64,000 bases of DNA from Perca fluviatilis (taxonomy: Eukaryota; Chordata; Actinopteri; Perciformes; Percidae), in the NCBI RefSeq assembly GCF_010015445.1, contig NC_053123.1, positions 7,524,434 through 7,588,433 on the forward strand, given 5' to 3'. Under the pieces are notes generated by a model, which ran no database searches, was not told the origin of the DNA, and saw only the letters and a program-made list of their open reading frames with translations. The position numbers were made by a program, and so were the translations under genes. Shown here one piece after another: positions 23,229 through 34,200 of the stretch. Numbering within the stretch: the first letter of the stretch is position 1; every line of letters begins with the position of its first letter.

Positions 23229-24130
23229 TTTGACAGACGGTGGCGGAACAATTCAACTAAAATGTAACCGTGAACAATCAGTGTTCGACTTACAGTCTGT
23301 TGAGATGCCTCTCCAAACGCAGCGCAATCAAACCATAAAACAATAAGACACGTTAAGAAAAAAGACTTGTATTTTGCCATAATCCAGTGACACGAAAAAA
23401 AGTAATCCACAGCGATCAGTAGAGCCACAGAAAATGTCACGATGTATCCAGCAAGGCCTACGCGCATCACATTCACCAGCCAGCTCCAAACAGGTGAACG
23501 AGGCCTCTCCACTTCGCCATTTAAACAAAGTGGAATAAACGTATAAAAGTCCAAATCTACACATAACGCACAATCAGCTGACATCAAATGTATATACATG
23601 GCATTTAGGAAACCTTTATTGCAACGTTGGCATGGCAAGATGTCCAGATAGTGCAACAGTAATTTTTGTTTTTTGCGTCATGCTGCTCCCATCATCAGCC
23701 AGGTAATATTTTTTTTACTAAAGCAGTATGAAATCAGATGTATTACCTACCACCATTTGTTTTGTGTTATTTAAAATATTTATAAAATATCTGGTCATAC
23801 CAAACGTAATTATTCCACTCATTTTTTAAACCGTTTCAGCCACCAGGGTGCTCCTGGTGCTCCTCTTCCCTCAGCAAACTCCACGTATGCGGTCAGACCA
23901 ATCTGGTAGGGTGCTGATTGGGGGCCAAGACTGAGAGCTACATGGAAAAATATGCACCAAACAAGCCACTTTGAATCGTGCTCTTTTCATGAATACAAAA
24001 GTGGGGTGACACCCCCCCTCCCAGATTGAAAAATGTTGGGTGACCCTCCCCCCAGCAAAGAATAAAAAGACATGACCCTCCCCTATTTTCCTCCAGTGGT
24101 CCATTCCATAAATACTGAACGGTCCCTTAC
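23229..24130. other. Body of the outer TIR element; no supported gene
   Basis: The longest frame is on the minus strand (23204-23656, 150 codons, with hydrophobic stretches such as LAGYIVTFSVALLIAVDYFF). It overlaps the MITE end, has no recognised family, and is probably chance within a repeat. Confidence 0.4.
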
Positions 24131-24131
24131 C

Positions 24132-24594
24132 AAACAGCTTCTGATTTGTAGCCTGTGATTACCAAAAGAGATAGTAATCAGATTGGTAATCTGGCCAACA
24201 GAGAAGCATACAGTATATACATGGTTATAAGTGTGACTTAAAGTCTATTAAAAAATTTCTGAATTTTGTACCAGGCCCTTGAAAGTGTAAATGGGGCCAA
24301 AGTCAACACCACCACTACAAAACATTGTTGGTTATAGACTGACAAAGGTTCTGCTTCATCTGTCCCTTTGTGTATCATACGTATGTGCAGGTAGTAAGGA
24401 GCGACAACATTGATGATTATCACAGGTGATGCAAACACAACAGACAATCATCACCAACAAACACCAAAGCATTAGCCTCTGCCCACAATCAATGTAAGGC
24501 ACTGCATGATATTCTGTGTGTAATGTGAATTAGTGAGCATGTAACAGACAGAAGCCCTTCCTCTCTCTTACAAAGCTGTGTTCCCTCTAGTGCT
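24132..24594. other. No gene recognised
   Basis: Unique-looking AT-rich sequence with no repeat ends or supported frame. Confidence 0.5.
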
Positions 24595-24602
24595 ATGATA
24601 AC

Positions 24603-26042
24603 TAGGGTTGGGCATCGAGAACCGATTCCTACTTGGAATCGTTTCAAAAATTACTGAATCATTTATTTATTGGAATCGTTTGGAATCGTCTGAAGGATTT
24701 GGTTTCAAATCTGATCATGGATTCCAAATTTAAGTTTTGGTTTCCGTAGCGGTCAGGCGCTTGTTGTGTTGCAGCCACGGAGCACAGTAAGCGGCGCGCT
24801 AGTGTGGCTTTATTTTGCATTGCAAAAGCCTGGTAAAACTGCAAACCACCGTTGAATCAAAATAAAACTTTCCTCTTATTTGTGAAATAAGCAGAGGTGT
24901 CAAAAGTATTCACATTCATTACTCAAGTAGAAGTATAGACATCAACTCATGCTTTTTACTCAAGTAAAAGTACTGGTTTCAAAACTACTTAAAGTATAAA
25001 AGTAAAAGTAATGTAAGGGGGGGTGGGGGGGGGAATGCCATTAAGGACAAAAGCTTAGCCCCCCAGGGGCCTATAGTGCACTACCCCGGCTACACAAAAA
25101 AGGAGCACCTTGTTCAATTGTATTTGTCTGTTCTGTATGTTCAAAAATATAAAACAATAAAAGTTTATCTAAAAAATAAAAAAAGGCGCACAAGGCGACA
25201 TTAAAGAAGGGCTTGTGTATTGCTAAGGCCACAGGGTCAAATTTAAATGATTTATTAAAAATGTAATAACAATAATTTATAACAATAACTTATTTCAGGC
25301 TGAGTCTGTTGTTTTTTCAGACAATGGCAGCTACAGTCTGGTGTTACAATCCTCTACAGTGAAATACAGACACACTTTTACACCGTTTAAAACTAGCATC
25401 CTGTGCGCCGATGTTTCAGTTCCCTCTAATGTCCGTTTTTGGAGCATCAGAGAGAAGCGCAGGCATTTAAGTAGCACCTAAATAAGGCACCGAAATCCGC
25501 GTTGCTATGTGGTCCGGTAGATAACGGTCGTTAAGGCAACGGTACCGTATTAGCACCGGGTCTGTGCAGGTGCACAAATCAATAGGATGTTGGAATGGTA
25601 TATGTTTATACTTCTCATGCAACCACAATCAAATTCACTCTCTCCGGATGGAGCGATTTATCTGGATAGGGTTTTTTTTTTGTGTGTTTTTTTTTTAACG
25701 ATGACAAGCCGGAATGAAAACAAGCCAAACTGAAATAGCAGTAACAAGGCTATTTTTAAAATGGAAGGAGTAGAAAGTACAGATAATTGCGTGAAAATGT
25801 AAGGAGTAGAAGTAAAAAGTATGCTGTAAAATAATTACTGCAGTAAAGTATAGATACCCCAAATTTCTACTTAAGTAAGGTAATGAAGTATTTGTACTTC
25901 GTTACTTGACACCTCTGGAAATAAGCATGTGAGCCGTTTCAACTCCACCTCTCAAAGAATCGGAATCGATAAGAACCGGAATCGAGAGGAAGAATCGGAA
26001 TTGGAATCAGAATCATTAAAATCCAAACGATGCCCAACCCTA
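24603..26042. mobile_element. hAT-like MITE with 8-bp duplication, itself split
   Basis: The ends TAGGGTTGGGCATCG and CGATGCCCAACCCTA are exact inverted repeats, flanked by ATGATAAC on both sides (24595-24602, 26043-26050). Without the nested element at 24892-25917 and its duplicated 8 bp it would be about 406 bp. An 8-bp duplication is the hallmark of hAT-type insertion. Confidence 0.92.
24892..25917. mobile_element. hAT-like non-autonomous element nested in another
   Basis: The 1026-bp element starts CAGAGGTGTCAAAAGTATTC and ends TTACTTGACACCTCTG. It is flanked by perfect 8-bp duplications GAAATAAG (24884-24891, 25918-25925). Both arms carry ACTCAAGTAGAAGTA/TACTTAAGTA-type words. The middle has G-runs near 25017-25033. 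No transposase frame was found. Confidence 0.93.
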
Positions 26043-26050
26043 ATGATAAC

Positions 26051-26424
26051 TATGGTCTGCCTCTGTGAGATGCAATGTCAGCAACATGGTTTATTGTGGG
26101 TCACATGCTTAACCACACACAGTTACCCAGTGGTCTTAGTTCAACTGCAGATGAAATGCATTGATGGCACAAAGTGGTCTAGCTTATTGGAGGAAAAGGA
26201 ACCACTTACACTAAGCCAACCGATACACAGGCCAAGGGTCTAAGCGTTCTAGGGCTCATCATGCGAGGATAGTGGGATAGAGGCCAGATCAGTCCAGGGA
26301 GTGGACGTGCAAACCCCTTATTGAGAACCAGTCAACCAAGAACTGAGGAGGCTAGCAGAAAAATAAGACACAGAAATGGTATTCAAATATCATGGAACAA
26401 TGATATCAATCAGCATGAATACAC
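26051..26424. other. No gene recognised
   Basis: No supported frame or repeat ends. The + frame at 26321-26713 is driven by homopolymers downstream. Confidence 0.5.
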
Positions 26425-26562
26425 ACTACAAACCCCCCCCCCCCCAAAAAACCCCCAAAAAAAAAAAAACCCCCCCCCCCCCCCTTTCTCCCACTATACA
26501 ATAAATTCCCGCCACAAAACGCCACCAACCAAAAAAAAAAAAAAAAAACTCCCCTCCCCCAC

Positions 26563-26605
<43 letters not shown>

Positions 26606-26685
26606 CCCACTTTTTTTTACCTTATGTGTTGGGGTGGGTTTCAAACACAGGGGGTGTGCTTTTTTTCTTTTTTTAAAGTACACCG
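26425..26685 (+). repeat. A/C homopolymer-rich low-complexity block
   Basis: Long runs of C and A alternate, including about 40 A in a row near 26565-26603, followed by T-runs. The mosaic of homopolymers looks like a decayed simple repeat or an assembly or consensus error. Frames read through it are meaningless. Confidence 0.85.
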
Positions 26686-26733
26686 TCGCTGTTGGTGTAA
26701 GAGATTTATTTGAATTGGACGCTTAACAATTAA

Positions 26734-27854
26734 GGGCCCTATTTTAACAATCTGCCAAACTCAAGTATCAAACGTGAAACGCAAGTAGCTTTGTGGGTGG
26801 ATCTCTGGCACTGTTGCTATTATACTGGCGGGATAAATGACTCTTGCGCCCGACGCAAATCTAAAATGGGTTGGTCTGAAGTAGTTAGGTGTGGTTTGGG
26901 CGTAACGTGCAATAAACCAATCAAAGCGTCATCTCACATTCCCTTTAAGAGCAGGCGCGCTTGTTCCATGGCAGATTGCTATTATGACTGTGGATTTGCC
27001 TGCCGCACGCCAGCGGGAGCTGTCCGGGATGCGGCAAAGTAATAAATGCCCGTCTTGACCGGGTGGCGATGTTGCTTTTTTTGTGTTCTCGGGCACATCT
27101 CCTCAAGTCTGGAGAGGATTGCTGCAGCCATGGAGCGTGGGCCTCCAAAAGCAGCACCTGCTCCTGTTGTGCCCCTTCCTCCTCCCCCCACTCCATCTCC
27201 ATAAACGCGCTCCACCAGGAGCGCATCGCGCATTTCCACTCCCGGACCAGATCCCACCGGAGTGTCCAATCCCGCCGTAGTTCAACATCACGTCTCCTTA
27301 AGTCCTCTAATATTTCCTCATTTATGTCATCAACACGTCCATCATTCATGGAAATGTGTAAAACACAACAAGCCACAAAGAATGCTGCGACTTTTTGAGG
27401 ACTGTACTGTAAAGTGCATCCTGACCTATCCAAACACCTGAAGCGCATTTTCAGTAATATTTTTCCTTGTAATTATGTATTGTTTGCAAAAATGGGAACT
27501 GCTGCATCCGTATAGATGAGGGAAGCAAGGTGTATACGCGTTGTGCACATGCTACATTATGGCCAAGCATGCGCCCCTAAAATAGCATCTGAATAATGCG
27601 CCACTGACTTTAGACCAGGTTTTTCCTGGTCTGTGGCGGAATTGTTTTCTGAAACTGCAAAATAGCAGCAGGGAACGTTTGCGCATGAACACGCCTCCTC
27701 TTCTCGCTGATCCACCCCCGGGAGCGCAAATACATTCCCTAATTTACCGACGTGCATTTGTGCAGGGAAAAGTCCGCTGTGCGTCAGGTGCAAAATAGGA
27801 ATGATACATGCGTCGGTGTACAAAGGCAATTGCGCTGAGTGGAAGATAGGGCCC
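26734..27854 (-). mobile_element. PIF/Harbinger deletion derivative
   Basis: The ends are GGGCCCTATTTTAAC on the left and GATAGGGCCC on the right, with TAA outside both (26731-26733, 27855-27857). This is the 3-bp TWA duplication typical of PIF/Harbinger. The 1.1-kb element is too short for both Harbinger genes but keeps the end of a transposase on the minus strand. Confidence 0.88.
26945..27448 (-). pseudogene. Harbinger transposase C-terminal remnant
   Basis: The minus-strand frame begins MRFRCLDRSGCTLQYSPQKV followed by AAFFVACCVLHISMNDG. This is the conserved end of HARBI1-like transposases, where a similar stretch ends in ACAVLHN. The catalytic DDE core is absent, so it cannot act as a nuclease. 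After about residue 40 the frame becomes E/R-rich and then unrecognisable; it may run into former spacer or the second Harbinger gene. It fits a transposon reduced by internal deletion. Recognition is firm for the first 37 residues only. Confidence 0.75.
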
Positions 27855-27857
27855 TAA

Positions 27858-28617
27858 GTCTGGTTCACAGATTGTAGATGACCATCAGTGTAGTGGGTTA
27901 AAAAGTAGAGAGGGTTTTTATATTAAACGGTAGGTATTGCTATTCATCTCACATCTTTGCACTTAGTCCCCCACTCCCAGTTGATTTGCATTAACAGCAT
28001 TTAAAATGGAGGGAGAGGGAACTCTCAGTGGAGTAAGTTGCACTCGACTACATGATCACTGTGACTTAACTTGCACTTTTTCTCTTCTCAGGCGTGAAGG
28101 GCAAAAGGATCTGTGTGTATTAAAACAGAGGATGGCTGGGAAAAAGGCAGTCAATGTGCGATGGAACTCCCCGCTCGAAATGAACTACCCAGACAGTTTA
28201 AGCTTTCGGCTTCTCTGATGAGATATGACACAGGGACTCTTATTCCCCGAGGTGCCCTTGCCCCTAACCTTTAGAGAGCTCATGACTGCAGTAAGTGAAC
28301 GCTTTGTGTGAGGCTTTTTATTCTCAAGATGAGATAGTTAGTGCATGATCTATCTATCTATCTATCTAAAACATTTGGAAAGGGGGCCATTGAAAACAAA
28401 TGATTTTGAGTAATCATTTAAGCAATAATACACAAGAAGGATGTCATTATTGGCAGTGACAGTGATGCGACCAGTGAAGTGCCAACAATACAACGTTAAA
28501 TCACACTCTTTTGTGTAGTATTGCGATTATACAGCCACGGTTACCAACAAAATAAAGGTTATAATCAAACTTTATTCATATTGTGGGGTGATTTGCTCTC
28601 AAAATGAAAAAGTAACA
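27858..28617. other. No gene recognised; (ATCT)n
   Basis: It contains a short (TATC)n tract at 28349-28368. No frame resembles a known protein. Confidence 0.55.
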
Positions 28618-28990
28618 GACGATTTCTAGTCCCTCCAAACTGAATATAAACTGAATATAGAAATAACACAAAACTGCTTTGCCAGCTCAATCGTGTTGGA
28701 ACTAAGTTATCTGTTAAATTTTTTTTTTTCCATGGATAGATTTAGCTACTATATGTCCGCGAAATTCAAGCAAAAAAGACGATTTCTGGTCCCTCCCTGT
28801 TCAGTCAGCCAGTCAACTTGAGCTACAGTTAACTTTTTCGAGGTTGTGGGATTTCCCATACTGAATAAATACCGCACATATAAAACACAAAACTGCTTTG
28901 CTAGCTCAATCTTGTCATAACTAGGATATCTGCTGAAAAGATATTTTTTCCATCGGCATATTTAGCTCCAGTACGCCCGCAAAATTCAGA
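28618..28990 (+). repeat. Diverged tandem duplication, about 160 and 210 bp
   Basis: Unit 1 (28618-28777) and unit 2 (28778 to about 28990) both start GACGATTTCTRGTCCCTCC. They continue through AAAACTGCTTTG, AGCTCAATC, a T-run and CCATSG, and end at CGCRAAATTCA. Unit 2 has an extra internal stretch. No coding content is seen. Confidence 0.75.
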
Positions 28991-29610
28991 TGTAGCAGGC
29001 TATTTTTTCACATAGCGCAGTGTCACCAGCACAGCTGATGTGATCTAAGAAAAATGTAGTCGTTGACCCTGATGAATCACTTTATATAAATATGTTGGAG
29101 AGTTTCGGTATGTTTCACTGTGGTTCCTGATTTATTTTCATGAACACAAATGTTTCAAAAACACTTGTTGATTCAACTCTGTAAAGTTGACATGGAAATG
29201 GAGGAGACATTTTTTTTTTTATTGATGAGCCTGGTTTGCTCAAATGACTCTGGGTGTGCTGTTATGCAGATTTGAGCACATTCTAAATGTCTAGTTGACC
29301 AATGAGATTGCCTGGTTGGATCTACTTGTTGTACAATGGTTATTTGGAACTCTTATGCCTCTTGTGGGGGGGGGGGGGTTGGTATTGTCAGCCCCCACTC
29401 CCTGCTGTGCTGAGCTGATCTCTGAAGGGAGTGACAATGTCAATACTAGATGCTTAATGTCAACACTGTACATTGTTGTACATTCACATAATTATCTATT
29501 CTCACATCCAAGGTCCTTCAAAGAATTATATTGTCATATAACACATTCTAGATAAATAATTTTTTTTAATTTCACTGAATTAAAAAACAAGGTAAGGCTC
29601 GTTATAAATG
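28991..29610. other. No gene recognised; poly-G run
   Basis: A G-run of about 12 lies at 29366-29378. The overlapping frames on both strands around 29291-29555 look random. Confidence 0.5.
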
Positions 29611-29612
29611 TA

Positions 29613-31229
29613 CACTACTGGTCAAAAGCCTTAGAACACCCCAATTTTTCTAGTTTTTTATTGAAATTTTAGCAGTTCAAGTCCAATGAATAGCTTGAAA
29701 TGGTACAAAAGTAAGTGGTGAACTGCCTGAGGTTAAAAAAAAAAAGTAAGGTTACCCAAAACTGAAAAATAATGTACATTTCAGAATTTTACAAAAAGGC
29801 CTTTTTCAGGGAACAAGAAATGGGTTAACAACGTAAAGCTGTTCTGCAGCAATGGAGGTTAATCAAGCTTGGTGTTACCAATTCCCACAGGTGTTCCAAT
29901 TTGTCTGGATTACTTACAACCCCCTCTGTTTGTATAAAAGTATTGTTGGAACACACTGTGGTACCGTACCCTCGTGAGCATTATTTGAACAGTATTGTAC
30001 TCCAGAAAGTAGTGTGTTGCCATAAAAATGGCGGGGAAAAGGCAATTAACAATGGAAGAGAGACAGACCATCATAACACTTAAGAATGTTGGTCTTTCCT
30101 ACAGAGAAATTGCGAAGAAAGTCAAGGTGTCAGTGAGTACAGTATTCTTCACCATCAAAAGGCACTTAGAAACTGGGGGAAACTCTGACAGGAAGAGGTC
30201 TGGCAGACCCAAAGCCACAACAGAATCAGAAGACAAGTTTCTGAGAGTCAACAGCTTGCGTGACAGGCGGCTCACAGGACAACAGCTTCAAGCACAGCTT
30301 AATAGTGGTCGTAATAAGCAAGTCTCAGTTTCAACTGTAAAGAGAAGACTTCGAGCTGCAGGTTTGATAGGTCAAGTTGCAGCAAGAAAACCATTGCCAA
30401 GACGTCAGAATAAGAAAAAGAGGCTTGCCTGGGCCAAGAAACATCACCAATGGACTACTGAAGACTGGAAGAAGGTGTTATGAACTGATGAATAAAAATT
30501 TGAAATCTTCGGTTCATCACGCAGGATTTTTGTACGCCGTTGAGTAGGCAAAAGGATGGTTCCTCAGTGTGTGACATCAACTGTCAAACATGGAGGAGGA
30601 AGCATGGTGGTCTGGGGCTGTTTTGCTGGATCCACCGTCGGTGATTTGTACAGAGTGAAAGGCACCCTGAACCAAAACTGCTACCACAGCATTTTGCAGC
30701 GCCATGCAGTACCCTCTGGTATGCGCCTAGTTGGTCAGGGGTTCATCCTACAGCAAGATAATGACCCAAAACATAAGTCCAAGCTATGCCAGAACTACCT
30801 TAGCAAAAAAGAACAAGATGGTAAGCTTAAAAACATGGAGTGGCCAGCACAGTCACCAGACTTAAACCCCATTGAGCTGGTTTGGGATGAACTGGACAGA
30901 AAAGTGAAAGCAAAGCAACGTACAAGTGCCACACATTTATGGGAACTTCTGCAACAGAGTTGGGAAGAACTTTCTGAAGAATATTTGATTTCTGTTGTAG
31001 AAAGAATGCCACGAGTGTGTTCAGCTGTTATATCTGCCAAAGGGGGCTACATTGAGGAGTCAAAAATGTAGAATACATTTTGGTTTATAAATTGATTCAA
31101 TGATTTCTTTTTTAACTTAAATTGTTCATTTGTTCTATTCATTTCAGAGTACAATAAGACATTGAACTGCATGAATTTCAATAAAAACCTGGAAAAATTG
31201 GGGTGTTCTAAAACTTTTGACCAGTAGTG
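29613..31229 (+). mobile_element. Tc1-like transposon, complete ends
   Basis: The ends CACTACTGGTCAAAAG on both sides continue to TTAGAACACCCCAATTTTTC with few differences. TA is duplicated at 29611-29612 and 31230-31231. At 1617 bp it has normal Tc1 length and carries one transposase frame. Cut-and-paste transposition into TA is the rule for this family. Confidence 0.97.
30028..31071 (+). pseudogene. Tc1-like (DD38E) transposase with three stop codons
   Basis: From MAGKRQLTMEERQ the frame shows two helix-turn-helix regions (YREIAKKVKVSVSTVF; VSVSTVKRRLRAAGLIGQ) and a GRPK hook. The catalytic domain follows, with the first Asp in the TDE after the first stop, QQDNDPKH, and SPDLNPIELVWDELD. 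I count 38 residues between the second Asp and the Glu, not the 34 of classic Tc1, so it fits the DD38E group. The 347-codon frame has no indel but has stops at 30481-30483 (TGA where W is expected), 30493-30495 and 30541-30543. It ends at 31069-31071. Confidence 0.95.
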
Positions 31230-31231
31230 TA

Positions 31232-32113
31232 TATGGATCAAAGTCAAATAAATAAGACAAAACAGCAATGGAGAAAACAGTTTCCAATGGTATTGAACCT
31301 GGAGCCTTTGTAGAACACTAGGGCTCCAAAGTGGGGACTCTTGCAGAGCCAATATTACATCTTATGTTTGACTAAGCCCATCCTTTGTAGTTCACTCATG
31401 GCATGAATTCTATGGCAAGTAATTATCAGCTACACATCTGTCATCCTTAATTTGCATAAGACTTGTTAGAAACACAGCAATTACTTGGAAATAACTGGAA
31501 ACAAGGCTTTTCTCTTCCCAAATTAAAGAAACTCATTTGCACCTGCTTGCTAAATGTATATATATTTCGAAATGTCAGGATTCCACCATCTTGAATACAG
31601 TAAGATCTCCCATGTGGAAATAATCAATAGTGGAATGTGACAGGGTAATGAGGTAGAAAGCAATTCAAGTCTTTCATATTCACACGGCAACAGTGGGCCG
31701 GTCTAATCAACATTTAATTTATTTAACAAGTTGTCATTTGCAGATAGCTTATTCAAGGAGAATGAACGGAGAACAGACCTCACAAATCAGTTTGGGGTGC
31801 CAGTGAAATGCTAATACACTGACATGGGAAATGTCAAATCCAATTTTAGTCTCATCTCCTGAAGCTTAAATAACCACTTAGAGGTTAGATTGGGGGGCAG
31901 TTTGGTGAATATTGGAAAGTCATCAATATAATACACCTAGGTATCCACAGCTGCTCCCTATCCATAGCACATCTTAAACCAGGAAATAACAGTTCAGTCA
32001 CTCTTGGATTATTTATAGAGGCTGTTTCAACAGGGTTTTTGAATGCATACTAAAAAGAGAGAATGTGTCTTTTTTTTATATATATATATATATATATATA
32101 AACATAATATATA
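31232..32113. other. No gene recognised; (TA)n
   Basis: Unique AT-rich sequence. A (TA)n run lies at about 32078-32100, just before the next Tc1 element. Confidence 0.55.
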
Positions 32114-33656
32114 CAGTAAAGGCCAAAAATGTGGACACACCTTCTCATTCAATGCGTTTTCTTTATTTTCATGACTATTTACATTGTAGATTCTCACTGA
32201 AGGCATCAAAACTATGAATGAACACATATGGAATTATGTACTTAACAAAAAAGTGTGAAAAAACTGAAAACATGTCTTATATTTTAGATTCCTCAAAGTA
32301 GCCACCCTTTGCTTTTTTGATAGCGCTGCAAACCCTTGGTGTTCTCTCAATGAGCTTCATGAGGTAGTCACCTGAAATGGTTTTCACTTCACAGGTGTGC
32401 CTTGTCAGGGTTAATTAATGGAATTTTTCCCTTATTAATGGGGTTGGGATCATCAGTTGTGTTGTGCAGCAGTCAGGTTGATACACAGCCGACAGCCCTA
32501 TTGGACAACTGTTAGAATTCATATTGTGGCAAGAACCAATCAGCTAAGTAAAGAGAAACGATTGGCCATCATTACTTTAACAAATGAAAGTCAGTCAGTC
32601 CGGAAAATTGCGAAAACTTTGAATGGGCCCCAAGTGCAGTCGCAAAAACCATCAAGCGCTACAACGAAACTGGCTCACATGAGGACCGCCCCAGGAATGG
32701 AAGACCAACAGTCACCTCTGCTGCTGAGGATAAGTTCATCCGAGTCACCAGCCTCAGAAATCGCAAGTTAACAGCAGCTCAGATTAGAGACCAGATGAAT
32801 GCCACACAGAGTTCTAGCAGCAGACACATCTCTAGAACAACTGCGCGAATCAGGCCTTCATGGTCAAGTAGCTGCTAGGAAACCACTGCTAAGGAGAGGC
32901 AACAAGCAGAAGAGATTTGTTTGGGCCAAGAAACACAAGGAATGGACATTAGAACAGTGGAAATCTGTGCTTTGGTCTGATGAGTCCAAATTTTAGATCT
33001 TTGGTTCCAACTGCCGTGTCTTTGTGTGACGCAGAAAAGGTGAAAGGATGGATTCTACATGCCTGGTTCCCACCGTGAAGCATGGAGGAGGAGGTGTGAT
33101 GGTGTGGGGGTGCTTTGCTGGTGACACTGTTGGGGATTTATTCAAAATTGAAGGCATACTGAACCAGCATGGCTAACACAGCAAATGCAGCGACATGCCA
33201 TCCCATCCGGTTTGCGTTTAGTTGGACCATCATTTATTTTTCAACAGGACAATGACCCCCAAACACACCTCCAGGCTGTGTAAGGGCTATTTGACCAAGA
33301 AGGAGAGTGATGGAGTGCTGTGCCAGATGATCTGGCCTCCACAGTCACCGGACCTGAACCCAATCGAGATGGTTTGGGGTGAGCTGGACCGCAGAGTGAA
33401 GGCAAAAGGGCCAACAAGTGCTAAGCATCTCTGGGAACTCCTTCAAGACTGTTGGAAAACCATTTCAGGTGACTTCCTCTTGAAGCTCATCAAGAGAATG
33501 CCAAGAGTGTGCAAAGCAGTAATCAGAGCAAAGGGTGGCTACTTTGAAGAAACTAGAATATAAGACATGTTTTCAGTTATTTCACACTTTTTTGTTAAGT
33601 ACATAATTTCACGTGTTCATTCATAGTTTTGATGCCTTCAGTGAGAATCTACACTG
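32114..33656 (+). mobile_element. Tc1-like transposon, right end missing
   Basis: The left end CAGTAAAGGCCAAAAATGTG follows TA at 32112-32113 and starts a long inverted repeat. The right arm matches the inner part of that repeat (TAGTTTTGATGCCTTCAGTG, then AGAATCTACA) but stops near 33656. Roughly the outer 95 bases are lost and LINE sequence follows. Without this end the copy cannot move. Confidence 0.9.
32525..33563 (+). pseudogene. Tc1-like transposase remnant, several frameshifts
   Basis: The pieces run in order through different frames. They are ARTNQLSKEKRLAIITLTNE with VRKIAKTLN; then VAKTIKRYNETGSHEDRPRN; then GQVAARKPLLRR with WSDESKF; and finally DNDPKHTSRLCKGYLTKKES with SPDLNPIEMVWGELDRRVKA. 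Counting between the second Asp and the Glu again gives 38 residues, so it belongs to the same DD38E group as the neighbour but is a different subfamily. The expected ATG is altered near 32524. At least three indels and several stops make it dead. Confidence 0.9.
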
Positions 33657-34200
33657 TTTGTTTGCTACTGTCGATAGGTTAACAAACCCTCCATCTGAAC
33701 TTTTATCTACCAAGGCCTGCAATGAATTTGCCTCCTTCTTCAAAGACAAAATTCAGAAAATTAGACAATCAGTCAGTGCCTCCATATCAAGTACATGACA
33801 TGTGTTGTCACAGTGTCTAGGCAATACAAATTCCAATATGACACATTTCATACGATCAACCATAAAAACCTGGAGGACATTATACAACATCTGAAAAAGC
33901 GGTTCAACCTTCAACCTTTTCTTGTCACCAAACAACAGTTTTGATGCCTTCCAGTCGGGTTTTCGACCACACCACAGCACTGAGACGGCTTTGTTAAAGT
34001 CTTTAATGACATCCACTTAAACACAGATAGTGGCAAAATTTCAGTCTTAGTATTACTTGATCTCAGTGCTGCATTTGTCACGATCAACCATGACATATTA
34101 CTAGGACCAATTGGAAAACTGGATTGGCCTTTCTGGCTCAGTACTAAACTGGTTTGAATCCTACTTAAAGAATAGGGATTACTTTGTATCTATAGGTAAT
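33650..34200 (+). pseudogene. Non-LTR (L2/CR1/Rex1-type) reverse transcriptase fragment
   Basis: The translation gives LFATVDRLTNPPSELLSTKA, then CNEFASFFKDKIQKIRQ, then across frameshifts FQSGFRPHHSTETALLK, VLVLLDLSAAF and a final WFESYLKNRDYFVSIGN. These are the pre-RT region and the first half of the RT of the CR1/L2 group. The catalytic YADD box and the whole 3' end are absent. It directly abuts the truncated Tc1, and its right edge near 34200 is also abrupt. Confidence 0.85.

Larger units (their letters stand above)
16893..24131. mobile_element. Old TIR element split by an L1 and a MITE
   Basis: The left end TTAGGGACTGTTCGTTATTT pairs with the reverse complement of the right end, TAAGGGACCGTTCAGTATTT. 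Both arms carry several TGACCCTCCC-type words (near 16965, 17030, 24040 and 24073). The L1 at 17337-22920 and the MITE at 23001-23228 lie within it, leaving roughly 1.4 kb of the original element. I could not define a target duplication. Confidence 0.6.

Noticed and set aside
23204..23656. 150-codon minus-strand frame with hydrophobic segments
   Set aside because: It overlaps the end of a MITE and lies within an old TIR element. No recognisable family was seen and an overlapping minus-strand frame is equally open.
26321..26713. 130-codon frame rich in Pro and Lys
   Set aside because: It is produced by C and A homopolymers.
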